Origin: Acanthaster planci
Lineage: Eukaryota > Echinodermata > Asteroidea > Valvatida > Acanthasteridae
Direction: 5' to 3'
DNA: 64,000 nucleotides
NCBI RefSeq assembly: GCF_001949145.1
Contig: NW_019091356.1
Coordinates: 799,660-863,659, forward strand
Shown: positions 45,782-58,095 of the stretch, piece after piece
Numbering within the stretch: position 1 is the stretch's first letter
How the letters are laid out: each line of letters starts with the position of its first letter
Position numbers and translations under genes: made by a program
The notes under the pieces: model-generated
Told to the model about the DNA's origin: nothing
Database searches by the model: none
The model's input: only the letters and a program-made list of their open reading frames with translations

Positions 45782-47549
45782 AACGCAAGTTTCAATCTTG
45801 AACCTCAGACAACGAGAATGAACAAAACTTCCAGATTTTAGCAAATTACGGTGAATGGTGAAGAATGGGCCAGCTATTTTCAAGGTGCACAATGAAAGAA
45901 CAATCGTCCATTGTTCTCATTTCCTAATGTCCTCGCAGTGTAAAGAATTTCTCTGTAGACATTTGGAAAGTTAACAATAATATTTTGATATTTATTAAAA
46001 AAATTACAAAACATGTTGTTCATTGACACGACTTATTTTCTGCAGAAATTTGTATAAATATTTCTTTTACTTAATATGCCCCGTTAATCAGTGTGTTTAA
46101 AAATTGACACCTAAACAATGATTGAAATTCAATGACAGTCCGAGAAACCACTAATGACATGTATTTCAAACCTTAACACCTGTTGCTGTAGCCGCTTGAT
46201 TTCCCGTGCTTTATTGACATGGAGTCTCGTTATTCCGACATAACAGGAAAACTGTTGTATATTGTGTTTGTCAGTCGTTCCTGCAACTTTAATTACCGTG
46301 TTTATCTGGTCTCTGCAACTTCCTCACGAGAGATGACATAATATTCCACCTGTTTATTTTGCATGGGGAATTGGGTATTTGTGTTACTCGAAACCACACA
46401 ATAATTGATCTCAAAACAAATAACACTGATATCGCTTAAATCGTCTTTAATTCTCAAAACTGCTGAGCATTTTAAGTAGTTAAAAACTCTAGAAAAAAGT
46501 AAAACAATTCCGATTCCAATTAGCTTTTAAATGGACTATTGAGGTAAAACACTATTCTTATTTATAGTAGCGAATCTCCCATTTACTGATGCCTGTTTTG
46601 ACAAATTTTCAAACTAGGTTTTCAAACACAATTTTATTTCAAACTTGTTAATTTCCCCCAAATTATCCATAACTGTCCTTGTTGTTACTATTAGTACTGT
46701 ATATGAGAAACAAGGTAAGAGATTTTATCATTCAGAAACAATTTAAGAATCTAAACATTCATTTCAAGTTACAACAAACCTTTGCAATATCACTATTGAT
46801 ATGACCCATATGTAATCTTGATTTCATTTCATTGCAATTTATGATTTCTTGTTTACCCTTGTGGAATTAAATAATTTGATTACTGGACAGTAATACACTG
46901 TTTTCCATTTCTGTCCTTTAGATAACTGTAAAACGACTAAGTTTCTTCCTTAATCATCTTCAATGTTAGGATTTTTAAAATATTTAGCAAATAATGTTAT
47001 CATTCCTGACATGGTTTTGAAGAGTACTAAAGGGCTGAATATAAGAAACAGTTAATTTCACTGAATAAAATTGGTTTATCCAAACACACAATGAACGGTG
47101 GTGTGTGAAAAGTTCAACAGCGACGGGGCACTAGTTTGCTGCTTTTTTTCACACTAATTTGAGTGATGACAGAATTTATACAAACATCTAGTAATCAAAA
47201 ATGAAAATTCTTAACTAACCCTCTCCAGCAGTTAATACTATTAAAATTCTGCATCTTTAGCACCTTTAAGCTGTTAAATTACACTAACGGAGAACAAATT
47301 ATGCCTGTCACGAAATACTGAATAAATAACATCTGAGCTCACTGTCAAAAGCTATCCAGGTCAGCCAGAGAGATCAGGCAGACACCATCACACAGTCCTT
47401 GTTTAGTGTTAACGGCTTACATCAAGGTAGGTCAAATTTCATTTTTTAAAAAAGTAATCTGCACAGTATTATATTGCAGCTTTTGCAAGTTGAAAACTAG
47501 TTGTTTGCAAAAATTCTAAAATGTCAGTCAGGCTAAGTAATAACGTAAG
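45782..47549. other. 3' space between Ig-superfamily gene and LACTB
   Basis: AT-rich sequence holding both 3'UTRs. No gene, RNA or clear repeat is recognised. Confidence 0.45.
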
Positions 47550-50500
47550 TTAAAATATGTGATTTACTTTTTGGAACTCTTCAGCAATATCAACGGCAGT
47601 CTTGAATAGACCAATATCGTCCAGGTTTACAATTATTGCAACCGCAATTCCTTTTGGTAAAGACAAATCTCGGGATGACGCAATGTCATGTTTCATGGAA
47701 TTGTCATTTTGAGTTGGGCTATTGCCAAGACTGCTCCGTTTCAGGATGTCATCTTGGATGCTATTATTCTTCACTGGTTGACCTTTGCTGACTATTTCTG
47801 GTCGGCTGCAGTCCACTATAAGAAGCACACTGCTGGCCCCTATCGCTCCTCCCGTGTGCGACACCATTTGGTGTTTCTCAGGGCACAATCCTCGCTGCTG
47901 CTTCCCTCTTTCGCGAACGGCCCATCCCATAGTGTAGACACCCTCGGCATCCCAGGAACATTTGGTGAGGGGGACAGGGGACCAGATTGTTTTCATGGTC
48001 TCTGGTTGGAGGTAGCCTTGGGGTAGGCCGGCATCTGAGAAAAATCAGTGGCAGGAAATGATGAGACAATTTGGTATATCAAACACTCAAGGCCACTTGA
48101 GCACAAAGCATGTGTACTAGTCGGAGTATGGTGCTGAAAGGGTAGACCTTGCCAAAATATCTCTCTCTGAATGACCTCAGATGCTCTTAATTTAGATATG
48201 CACTGTTGGAATGTCAAATTGGTTCAGTATGACACTTGAAATTAATGAGCTGGCAACTTTTGAAGAAACTGCATCAGAAAATAGTTTTTGATATAATTCA
48301 GGCAGCAGTTTCATCATTTAACCTTAAGTACTAGGCATGCTGGTCAATCCAACAAAATCAAACAAGTCTCCCAATGTTTCTCATTGTTAATTCAGGAAAT
48401 CTACCAAAAATAGAGCTAAAGCCAACACACTCCTTTAACATACAGATCTAAGTGACATTATGCATGCTTTACTGGTAAAAAAAAATGAAAAGCAGATATA
48501 AAACGGTAAATAGTTTGATCCAAAAGATTCTCCTACCTCTGTGTTCGTCAGTATACTGATAGCTATATAACATAGCATTTCCAAACTGAATAAGGTCCTT
48601 GACATCAGATAGAAAGCCACCTCCAGCCCACTTGTGAGAAAGATTGACGGCCGGCACGTTGATCAGTTTGCCCTTCTTGTTCTTGGTGTAACCTCGAGCT
48701 CGGTTGTAAATCAACTTGCTGGCCTCATCGGGGACAGTGTGGGACATGCCTAGATCCTTGAAGATCTTCTTCATGTAGACTAAGAAGTCTTCGTCGGCTG
48801 CTGCATCCACGATGGCACTCACAAGTGTCCAACCATGAGTTGTGTACAAGAACTTGCTACCTTTTTAAATTTCAATTTAAAAACTCTCTGAAGTGCAAGA
48901 TAAGAACCGATCAAGGCTATTTGGCACTCGTATCTTGAAACTGATGATAAATTTGAACTGACTGAATTTCAAATCCGACACGCAAAACCTGAAAATTTGA
49001 CCTTAAGGGTGGAATTAGATGAAGTTGGAAAACCTGATGGTCCAAATACCATCTACTAGATGGTGTCAAATTTCCCCTACGACTGTTGAAATTTTGATTC
49101 TTGGACCTATTCAAATATCAGTAAATGTCATCATCAAACAGACCCAACTAACCTGGTTTGTGCACCAAAGGGTCCTCTTTGAAAACATCTAAGGCATCGA
49201 TGACCGAGGAGTAGTCCTTAGTGATGTAAAACTCTGTCTCCTTAGTGTCGTTTTCTCCCTTCTCTTCCGTGTTTTTGGGGGTGTCTTTGGATTTGTCACT
49301 CTTGGAGAAAATTTTGGAGTCTTTGGTAAGTTTGGAGATACCCTCTTTGTTGGACTGGTTCCCCAGCTTCTTGATGTAGTCTTTGTTATAGTGCCTGATG
49401 CCACCCAGGTGTGAAACCAACTGTCTTGTAGTGATGTCCACCTGCAGGAAAGAGAGGGCACAGACTAATGATTGTTTAACCCTATAAACATTCACGAGCA
49501 AATATTTTAGACATCTCTTTGAGTTGAAGAGAGGGTTAAATCAATATTTTAATTTAATCAACAGCAATGAAGAACATCCAAGCAGAGATGTGATTTAGAA
49601 GGCAGTTCTTGAACCTTCAACCAAGACCTTACCTTTTTTCCATCAACTTCCTTCTCGGGGAATTCTGGTACATAGTGCCGTATTGGTTGGTCTAGATCCA
49701 GTTTTCCTTCTTCCCAGAGTTTTGCTACAGCTGTCATGGTGAGAGACTTACTGATGCTAGCGATGCGATGAACGCCGTCACTTGAGCATGGAAGACGGTT
49801 CTCCACATCAGCATACCCAATTCCTGAAAATGATCAGTTGTCACTTTATTTAGAAAAAACCTGCATTTATAACCAAGTCTCAAAACTTTTTGATCTTAAA
49901 TTATTCCCAATACTTGCTTTTGCTAAAGGTAATATTGTTAATGAGGGAGGTCTATTCTGCCTGTAATCCATTCGTGACTTCATCTTTGCTTCCAGGTTAT
50001 AGCTTCATGGCCCAAGTCCCTGATTTGAAACTCCAAAACTTAACGAAGAGCATTTCCTGCATTCAAGTGTCTAACATGGTAACGAGGTTTGGACGGGTTT
50101 CATTTGGTTAGAATCACAAACACTACTTGTGGATCTTAAGACGAAGCTGTTGACACAGATAAAACCTAGATTTGGAGAAGGTCTCATAGCATTCAAGACT
50201 GAGCACCTCAATCCCTTCTTAGTATCTACAGCTCTTGTCCTCCAATTAACCAGCAATTTCTGTGAAGTGAGACTCTTACCCTCGGCCCACACAAGCCTCC
50301 CGTTGATGCTCACTGCTGCTACGATGCCTGGTGAACCAACCTCATCTTTGGCCCTCTGCAACAAATCTCTAGACCTTTTCATTGCTTCCTTGAGTCCGGC
50401 CTTCCCAAAGATCTCCTGCCTCCAGACAGCATCGCCAAAAGTATCCTTGTCTTTCCATTTAGCTTTCTCCTTGCATCCAGCCTCTTGAATACCTAAAGGC

Positions 50501-50721
50501 GATTCCTCATGAAGATGGTCATACCATAAACTGGTCACCAGTCCAACACCAAGAGCCATTCCTCCCCCAACTGTTGCTAAGATGGGCGTCCTCCATCGTT
50601 GGAATCCCGAAGACAGTCGAGCCTTACTGCTGTACGACTTTAAGCATTCCTTGATACCTGAGGTCAAGCCCCCAGATCGGGGTCCTCTGAGACACAGAAT
50701 GGTAGCTTTTGTACTGAACAT
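47550..50721 (-). CDS. LACTB: Serine beta-lactamase-like protein LACTB, 5 exons
   Basis: Mitochondrial intermembrane-space serine protease of the penicillin-binding-protein/beta-lactamase fold that polymerises into filaments in vertebrates (family knowledge). Exons: 50721-50280, 49823-49633, 49441-49153, 48860-48537, 48034-47550. The joined product is 576 residues (human 547). N-terminal basic presequence, then a membrane-like segment near 47-68. The catalytic SxxK is SISK at 170-173. VSHLGGIRHY, the YTTHGW region, KWAGGGFLSDV and SHTGGAIGASS (KTG-box position) all match the family. Two non-conserved insertions are visible: a Lys/Ser/Thr/Glu-rich stretch in exon 3, where the family also varies, and about 45 residues rich in Asn and Ser in exon 5. 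Intron 3 has a GTTAGT donor and a purine-rich acceptor but is needed for frame. The final codons could extend through another exon, but a stop follows after five residues. Confidence 0.95.
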
Positions 50722-51854
50722 AATTCACCAACTTTGGTAAATTTTGTTATTCCAATTTTGAGTTTCAAAGAATAAACGGGATTCTGAAACAAATACATAG
50801 TCAAACGGTAAGTTTTTATGCACACTGGCATCATTTTCTCCAACAGTTGCACCTCAGTGCCAAATCTCAACAAGTCGTGGAATTTAACAGTGAAATTGAT
50901 ATGCATGTAAATGATGTATGCATGCAGCTCTTCTTGGGCCAAGTTTGACATACATGTAATGATGTAGCACATGCGAGATACAAACGATATTACACAGGCC
51001 AATACGGCCATGATAGCCAAGCTTTGGCAGAGGACTACCTTCAGAACCGTGGCGTTCGTCGCCCACAGTGGATGGGGTGCATGGATGACGAACCCCACAG
51101 TTCGGGGGGGGGGGAGACATCCTCAACCATGTCAACTGACATCCTGTGCGTTATCATGTATGTAGCCAATAACCCTCAGAAACCTAATGTATGGCCTCTG
51201 TCTTCACTCATAACGTTATGCTCGTTCCAGTTCAACTGCATGCTGTAGACATGATGGTGGAATGTTGTCAGGTTGTGTCGAACACGCATGTCATTGTCAG
51301 TTACCATGCATAATCGATAAGTTTTTACTAATTTGAGTGTTTCACAAAAAAAATAAAATAACTTTTTAATGAGTAAACCTACTACTACTAGTAGTACTAA
51401 CTTACGTCCACACTGCAACAGCCCTACTCTATGCAGCCTTTGTACCCGGTACCCACAGACTGGCTTACCCTTCTTTTTTCCTCTGCTGGTAGGCACATGT
51501 TAAACTTAAGTCAGCGGTGCCACACATGCATGATTTGCAGCATAATACTTAATAGTAATGCAGTCACTAATCTAGTGCGTACTTAACACTGCGGTCAAAG
51601 GTCACTGAATCCAGTCTGGTAACCATTTCCGAATAGGACAAGTGTGTACCAGGGTTGCAGAATCAAATGGTGCACGATACGCGGCAGCAGACTATGCCAG
51701 GTAAGAACTGTGCATGTGTGCGAGTTACGTGTATTCTGTGATGTAATATGCGGATGCCGGATTTCTCTTGCGAACGTTCTTAAACTCCTATCCTGAGCCT
51801 CCGTAGCCGATGATTCGCAATTTACTCGGACAAATAAACCGACTGTCTTCAACA
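50722..51854. promoter_or_regulatory. Divergent intergenic region LACTB / RFK
   Basis: 1.1 kb between two head-to-head start codons. It includes a poly-G run near 51104-51113. No gene is recognised. A promoter role for both sides is inferred from position. Confidence 0.4.
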
Positions 51855-54800
51855 ATGTCAGCGTTACCTTATTTCGCCCAGGGTGAAGTTGTGAAAGGAT
51901 TTGGTAGAGGAAGCAAAGAATTGGGAATTCCAACTGGTAAGCCCTACCACGTTGAGTTCATTAACTTTCAGTCACGTTTGTAAACATGTTTAGGCTACCA
52001 TCATACCATCATCTGACCATGTTAATTGTTATTCATATTTTAGCTTAAACTTAGCGATTCTTGTAAATGATAAATTATTAATTATTTTTGTGTTTGGTTT
52101 ATTTTTATTACTGCATTTTTGATTCTATCTTAATTTCATACGTGTCATTTAGGCCTAGGCTAATATTATATTCAGTGTTTTTAATAAGTATGAAAAGATT
52201 TTATTTTTTGTCATGAATCTTCTATGCCTGTTCTCTTTTTCCCTCACGAAAATTTTTAACAACTAAAATACTTAAATTATGGGGCAAAAAATTAATAAAT
52301 CCAAAACCTGAAAAAGAGGCTAACGAGGAATAAAGAAGTTAGGAAGGGTCAGGAAAGTTTTTTATTTTTGTACTAAGATTAAACTGTATTTTTGTGGTTC
52401 TTGTTGTGAGTTAAATTTGCCATGTTAAACATAAAAAAATATTTGTTCCTTAGTTGCATTTTTAGCTAATGTTTACCCTTAGACTAGGGTCAGTCTTAGG
52501 GATACAGAGGTAGTCTAGCTTCTAGAAGTAGACTAGCTGTAGTCTGGGACTAGTCTTTTCATGCCCTAATTCCTCATACCAAGCAAATTTTGTGGACTGT
52601 TTTTGTAATTTGATAATTTTAGACATCCCATGGAGTGTGTTTCATTCCTCCATGGATATCCAATTGTTTCATTTTTATAATTGTCACATGTATATCCTAC
52701 ACTCTTTTTCTTTTTAAACTGTGGATTAAATAAATCCATAGAGAAAAATTAGGCCTCTCAAGCAAATTATAAAATATGCTCTACTCAAAAGTTGTAGTTA
52801 TTCAAATATTCCAACAGATTTCGCTACTTGTAGTTACAAATGTCCAACCTTAGAAAATGAGTACGTGTATGGTCCAACATACATACATTTACAAGTCCAG
52901 AGGTCACGTTGATGATGTCAGTTGCCCTTTGTGGTCAGCCTTGGGTTTGAAGGAACATGGCAAACAAGTAGCCCACGGTGTGACCTCTTGGCCTCTGTAG
53001 CTTTTTGGTTTTCCATGGGCAGTGAGCAAGCAACAGAGCCAATGGTACCCTGTTTCCTCATGGTTGGGTGGTTCCACCATGAAGCAATACAGAACTTATT
53101 ACAATTACATGCTTAGTCTCTGAATACTGTAAATAGACCTTTTTGTAGCTAGAAATCTTATTCAGTTTCTGCGTCTCTAGAATAGAATAGATCTGTCCCA
53201 GTATTTCACCTCTGCTTTCTGTTCTATAAATAACCAACCTAAGCCAGACTGAGTTGAAATTGACCATTCTTCACCAATCATAATTTGTCAACAACCTTTT
53301 AAAGACTTAGGCCCGGGACTTTGGTGCCTTGTGTAAATGTTGTTCTCCAACAAGTCTGTACACATGTACATGTACATGTCAAGTACATGTACAAATAAAT
53401 GAAGTGGACTTTAAAACGTATTAGATGGAAAACTCAGATAAAAAGAGATATATTTAGTACAGCATCACTTTCGTGAGATGGTACATGGAAGTATTTAAAT
53501 ACAAAGATACTCACTGAAGCATAGGGAACCAGCTTAAAGTTAAAGCTTAAAGTTCGGAAGCTGCCAACTCAATGCAAATTTTAATTTTTGTGTATACATG
53601 TAATCAGTCCCTAATTCATGGCAATGATCACAATACATGTACATGTACCATAGGGTCAAGTGTGCTGTGTACCAGAGAATTGAACTCAGTGGGATATGGG
53701 CGTTGTCCAAGCGGCCTTGTTGGTGCTTGTGATTTTACACCTACACCTGTAGTTTGCCAGTGCCATGTTGCCCTTGCCGCTCTACTTGCAGGGCAGAGTA
53801 GTGAAAGGTTTTAGACGAGGGAGCAAGGAGGTGGGATTTCCAACTGGTAGGTTGCTGAAGTTGTGTCCGGGACAAGTCACCGCAACTTTGCTTTCGCTTG
53901 CAGCAGCTTACCTTGGTATTCTGGTGTTTGTGTCTTCCAAGGATTCTTTTCATCATTGTTCATATGGACTAAGCCTTCAGCATTCAAAGCATTCGTCGTT
54001 ATTGCTTACTACAGGATTCTCGTGCTTAACCCTCAGTTTTGGAGATGTGGTGTGTTCGTACACGTACATATTCAGTTGAATATGGGAAGTGTAGGCTCTG
54101 TGCCATTTACATGCACAAAGATAGATGGTGAATATGATGTGACCTTCAGTATTATGTTTTATGGACTCGCTGGTTGTAAATTAAGCCCCCTTTAATTATT
54201 CCGAATTTAGTGTAATAAAAACTGATATATTGTGGTAGAAATCAGTAGGCATTGTTTCACTCAGAGTGTATGCATAGCCTTACTGGTAAAATGTGAACCA
54301 ATTCATTAAAGCCAATTGTTTGTTTGTTTGTTTTGCCAACAGCCAATTATCCTGATGATGTTGTAAAGCATCTACCCTCAGAGTTGACCACTGGTGTGTA
54401 CTGTGGCTGGGCTTCTGTAGACCACGGTGATGTTCATAAGATGGTACTAAGTCTAGGCTGGAACCCGTACTACCAAAACACCAAGAAATCAATGGTAGGT
54501 ACCCTATATAAACAGAAATTAAAACCACCTGCGAGTATCAAGTTGACTCTCAAGGGATTTTTAGCCATGTGTTGAAACAAAAGTTCAATATGAATCTGGG
54601 ATTTATCCAGGCACGTAGACCTGCTTTAGAATTATGTTTCCTTTAGCTGCATGTACATATACTTTATTTGCCACTTGAAACAAATTGTCAAAGAGTAAAC
54701 AAAAAAAATTGGTGCTGTAAAAGGGCAGGAGCTTCATGCTTGAAGAGGCAAGGCAATTTCTTATTTGTAAAGAACACTTGAATTAGAAAATCAACTTGTT

Positions 54801-55651
54801 TATGGGGACATTTCAATGGGCATTGAGGCACAGACCAGGGGCATCAAGGCAGTTGCCTCCAAGGTCATTGTGAAGTTCTTGCCCTGTATAAAATATTGAC
54901 AAAGGGCAAACAAATAGATTTATATGGTCCAATTTTTGAGGTGCAAACACCAAAATTAAAAATGTTTTTAAATCAAATATGTAGCTCTCTTTTAGTGGTT
55001 AATAAAACATAATTGTAGTTGTTGCATGTACTCTGTTCTATGATGGATGCAGTGCTGTTTAAAATTGCAGGAATTTCTCATTATTTGTTGAACACTTTGG
55101 TAGAATCATACCATCATACATGTACTTTTGATTTGTTTTCCATTTGTAGGAGACCCATATTATGCATCAGTTCAAGGACGATTTCTACGGCTCTAACCTC
55201 AGTATTGTCATATTAGCATTTATACGACCGGAGAAAAGCTTTACTTCATTAGGTGAGTATTGTAATTTTTGTGGCATTTAATCAAATTAGCCTATATATT
55301 AAGTGGTTGAAACCCAGAAAAAGAGAGTACCAAGATTTTTTGTGTCTGCACGTAAGAAAATTCTATTCTACCGAGCCAACCAACAGATTCCACAATCAGA
55401 GTGTTTGTTCATAGCCACAAATGGCATACATGTACTTGCTGTAATGGTACAATATTCTTTCTGTATTACTGAGACAATTTAAACAACCTAACTTCCTCCA
55501 TGTACTCAGTTTCTCGTTTATTGTCATACACTCAGATGAGTTAATAAGAGCTATTAAGACTGACATCGCCGAGGCAGACATGCTCTTGGACCGGCCTGAG
55601 AATAAGATCTTCCAACAGGATAACTTCTTCAATGTGGACTCCAGGTTATGA
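51855..55651 (+). CDS. RFK: Riboflavin kinase, 4 exons
   Basis: Phosphorylates riboflavin to FMN with ATP (cytosolic flavokinase). Exons: 51855-51936, 54343-54494, 55150-55252, 55536-55651. Product is 150 residues (human 155). Family blocks in order: LPYFAQGEVVKGFGRGSKEL, the PTAN nucleotide-binding motif spanning the exon 1/2 join, GVYCGWASV, HKMVLSLGWNPYY, KKSMETHIMH, DFYGSNLSIVILAFIRPEKS, then DNFF near the C-terminus. All junctions are GT-AG and in phase. A second first-exon copy lies at 53765-53846 in intron 1. Confidence 0.96.
53765..53846 (+). CDS. RFK: Duplicated alternative first exon of RFK
   Basis: 82 bp, exactly the length of RFK exon 1, with its own ATG and a GTAGGT donor in the same phase 1. 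It encodes MLPLPLYLQGRVVKGFRRGS followed by KEVGFPT, colinear with exon 1, with about 16 of 27 residues identical. Joined to exon 2 it recreates the PTAN motif. One glycine of the GFGRGSK loop is Arg here. It also carries an acceptor-like TTGCAG inside, so a chimeric join is conceivable. No stop or frameshift is visible, but whether it is used is unknown. Confidence 0.7.
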
Positions 55652-56482
55652 TGATGTAGCTTATTTAAAGTTTTATTAGGTAGTCCGTTTAATAGAAATA
55701 TCTCAAGGTATTCTTAGGTAAATGCTGGCCAAGGAATTCTAACTCAGGATCGGGTCTTTAGCCCAACTCTTGATCAATGTGCTCTAACTTTGGTCGTCAT
55801 GAAGTTAGCTGGTGGAGTCGTATTTGTTGTCAGTTGTCACATCAGCTGAAAGGTCCCTAGTTTGTGGTGTTGTTACTACAAGAGAAGAAAATTCTTTGGA
55901 TATTTCACAGGTCAGCAGGAAGTTAGGTTTTCAGACATGATCATGCATCCTTTATCTCAGCTTGTAACATTTGCCCAGAATGTCTTGACCAGTGTTGTTA
56001 GCACTGTATGGTGTTCTGTAACCTGTGTCCATTACATAGCAGCATTATGATATGGAACCTTGGCGGTGTTGCACCGTTGATGACTGATACCATGCTATGC
56101 ATTATTTATTGCCATTCCATTATGATGACAACTTAACAAGTATTAGAGCTAATGGTCACAGCGTTTTATTGGTTCACACTTTAAACCGATATTGGATTTC
56201 GGTCATGAATTTCACACGATAGTATGTAAACTATGGAGTTCAACCTTCGTGGAAGGTTCAGGATGGTGTTGATGAAATGTGTTATGAAATAATCATTTTT
56301 CTTAACTTTTTAAATTCATCTTAATTTTTCTGAAAGATAAGGACTTACAGTTTTTATGTATCCATCATAGCATTTATAAGATCGAAATATATTGGAGGAT
56401 GAAGTTGATTTAGTAAAAACGAGTTGCTGTATTTTTTTGTTCATTTTCTTGGCAATGTGTTAACTCATACTAATTTGGAATT
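55652..56482. other. RFK 3' flank
   Basis: 3'UTR and downstream sequence of RFK. Nothing else is recognised. Confidence 0.4.
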
Positions 56483-56654
56483 NNNNNNNNNNNNNNNNNN
56501 NNNNNNNNNNNNNNNNNNNNNNNNNNNNNNNNNNNNNNNNNNNNNNNNNNNNNNNNNNNNNNNNNNNNNNNNNNNNNNNNNNNNNNNNNNNNNNNNNNNN
56601 NNNNNNNNNNNNNNNNNNNNNNNNNNNNNNNNNNNNNNNNNNNNNNNNNNNNNN
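56483..56654. other. Assembly gap (N run)
   Basis: 172 undetermined bases in the intergenic region between RFK and MRPL9. Confidence 0.99.
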
Positions 56655-58095
56655 CTGCCCTCACTAGTTATCCACTACATACAATGTCAAGTGCAAAAAT
56701 GCCTCGAGTGATATATTTATCACCTGCAAAAATGGCATCTGGACTACTCTTGGCAGTGTTTGCTTGAAAAGGGAGCAATGGTAACCTCAAGAATAGTACT
56801 TTAAAAAATACATGTAAAATCATTGATTTGAAAACATTCATGATATCTCAAAAGTTAGTCTGAAACTGTTGCAGTCACTCTGAAGTCTTTGAGATCATTT
56901 TTCAAAAGTTAGGGAAAGTATCAGCTTGGGTCTCCATTGTCTTTGGGCTTTGATTTCCAAAGACTATGGCCCATTTGGGGTTTAATTTAATGAAAGTTTG
57001 GAGACTGTTTATTGCATATGTGTACAAGCAGGAAAGGCTTCTGAATTTTGGGAGATGAATCCATTTTGGAATGAGATCTGGGTTTTACAGGTGGCCATAT
57101 TTGGCTTTTGAATTCTAAAAGAATGAATTATTTCATTAGCTGGATTGCCGCTGCTTTAATTAAAGTAACCATGAAAGAAGTAATTCCCACATTGACAAGA
57201 AAAATGAATTGTCAAGCTAACAACAGCATCCAGTGACAACTTTGGGTTAACTGTACTTTTTCATTGTTCGCTGTTATGTGCATATAATTAGCCATTTCCA
57301 ATGTTGTAGAAACTATTTCTGTGTGTATATCTGTCACTTTTTCTGCATTTCTTTATTTATAATTGCACTTCTGCAAGTTTAAAAACGGTTGAAACAAAGG
57401 AGGTGTGTAAAATAAAGGGCCTGGTGTCTATGTGGAAAAAATATTTTTGTGCAAACGGTGCATAGCTTACCAATAAAAGGGGGAAAGCCTTTGAATTTTA
57501 ATTGAACAAATGATTTAATTGTTCTCTGCAGAGCACCAGAGACATAATCAATATTGTTGAACTTATTGTGGTGTGAATAATATCACAAGGACAAATGTTT
57601 AGTGTACATTTATTGAGGGATCAGAATATGTTTTACATGTTGCAAGGATTTGTAATAAAAACTAAGGTATACACTGAACTGCATTGTAATGCTGATCTTT
57701 TTAGTCTCTGCGTATTCTCCACAAAACCTAGCTGGAGCTTCTTGCTGAAGGCACCACATTTTTGGTACTTTTACTTTCCGACTCTAAATATGGTTATGTC
57801 CTAACCACCAACATAAATAAAGACAATTGTGATGATATTTGAGAATCTGAGATTGGCACAAGATGATGTATAACCTAAATAGTTTCAAGGAAAATGGACG
57901 CATTCAAATGGAAATTGTCACTGCATTTACAAACCACTCCTTTGAGAAATCACATTTCTCTGCACCAGACAAAACTGTAGATAGCGTGTCTTTACTCTTG
58001 AGCTCTAACAGTAGGTATCATCCACATTTCAAGCCGACAACAGTCTTTCCCAAGTCTCCCCTTGTGTTCAAAGCAGGTCAAAGTTCAAGACGGCA
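56655..58095. other. Convergent 3' space RFK / MRPL9
   Basis: AT-rich sequence with AATAAA at 57472-57477 and 57816-57821. Reading frames here are short and resemble no family. Confidence 0.45.

Noticed and set aside
45130-45892. Antisense open frames under the Ig-superfamily gene
   Set aside because: Shadows of a strongly coding plus strand; they lack domain features.
50129-50488. 119-codon plus-strand open frame
   Set aside because: Antisense of LACTB exon 1.
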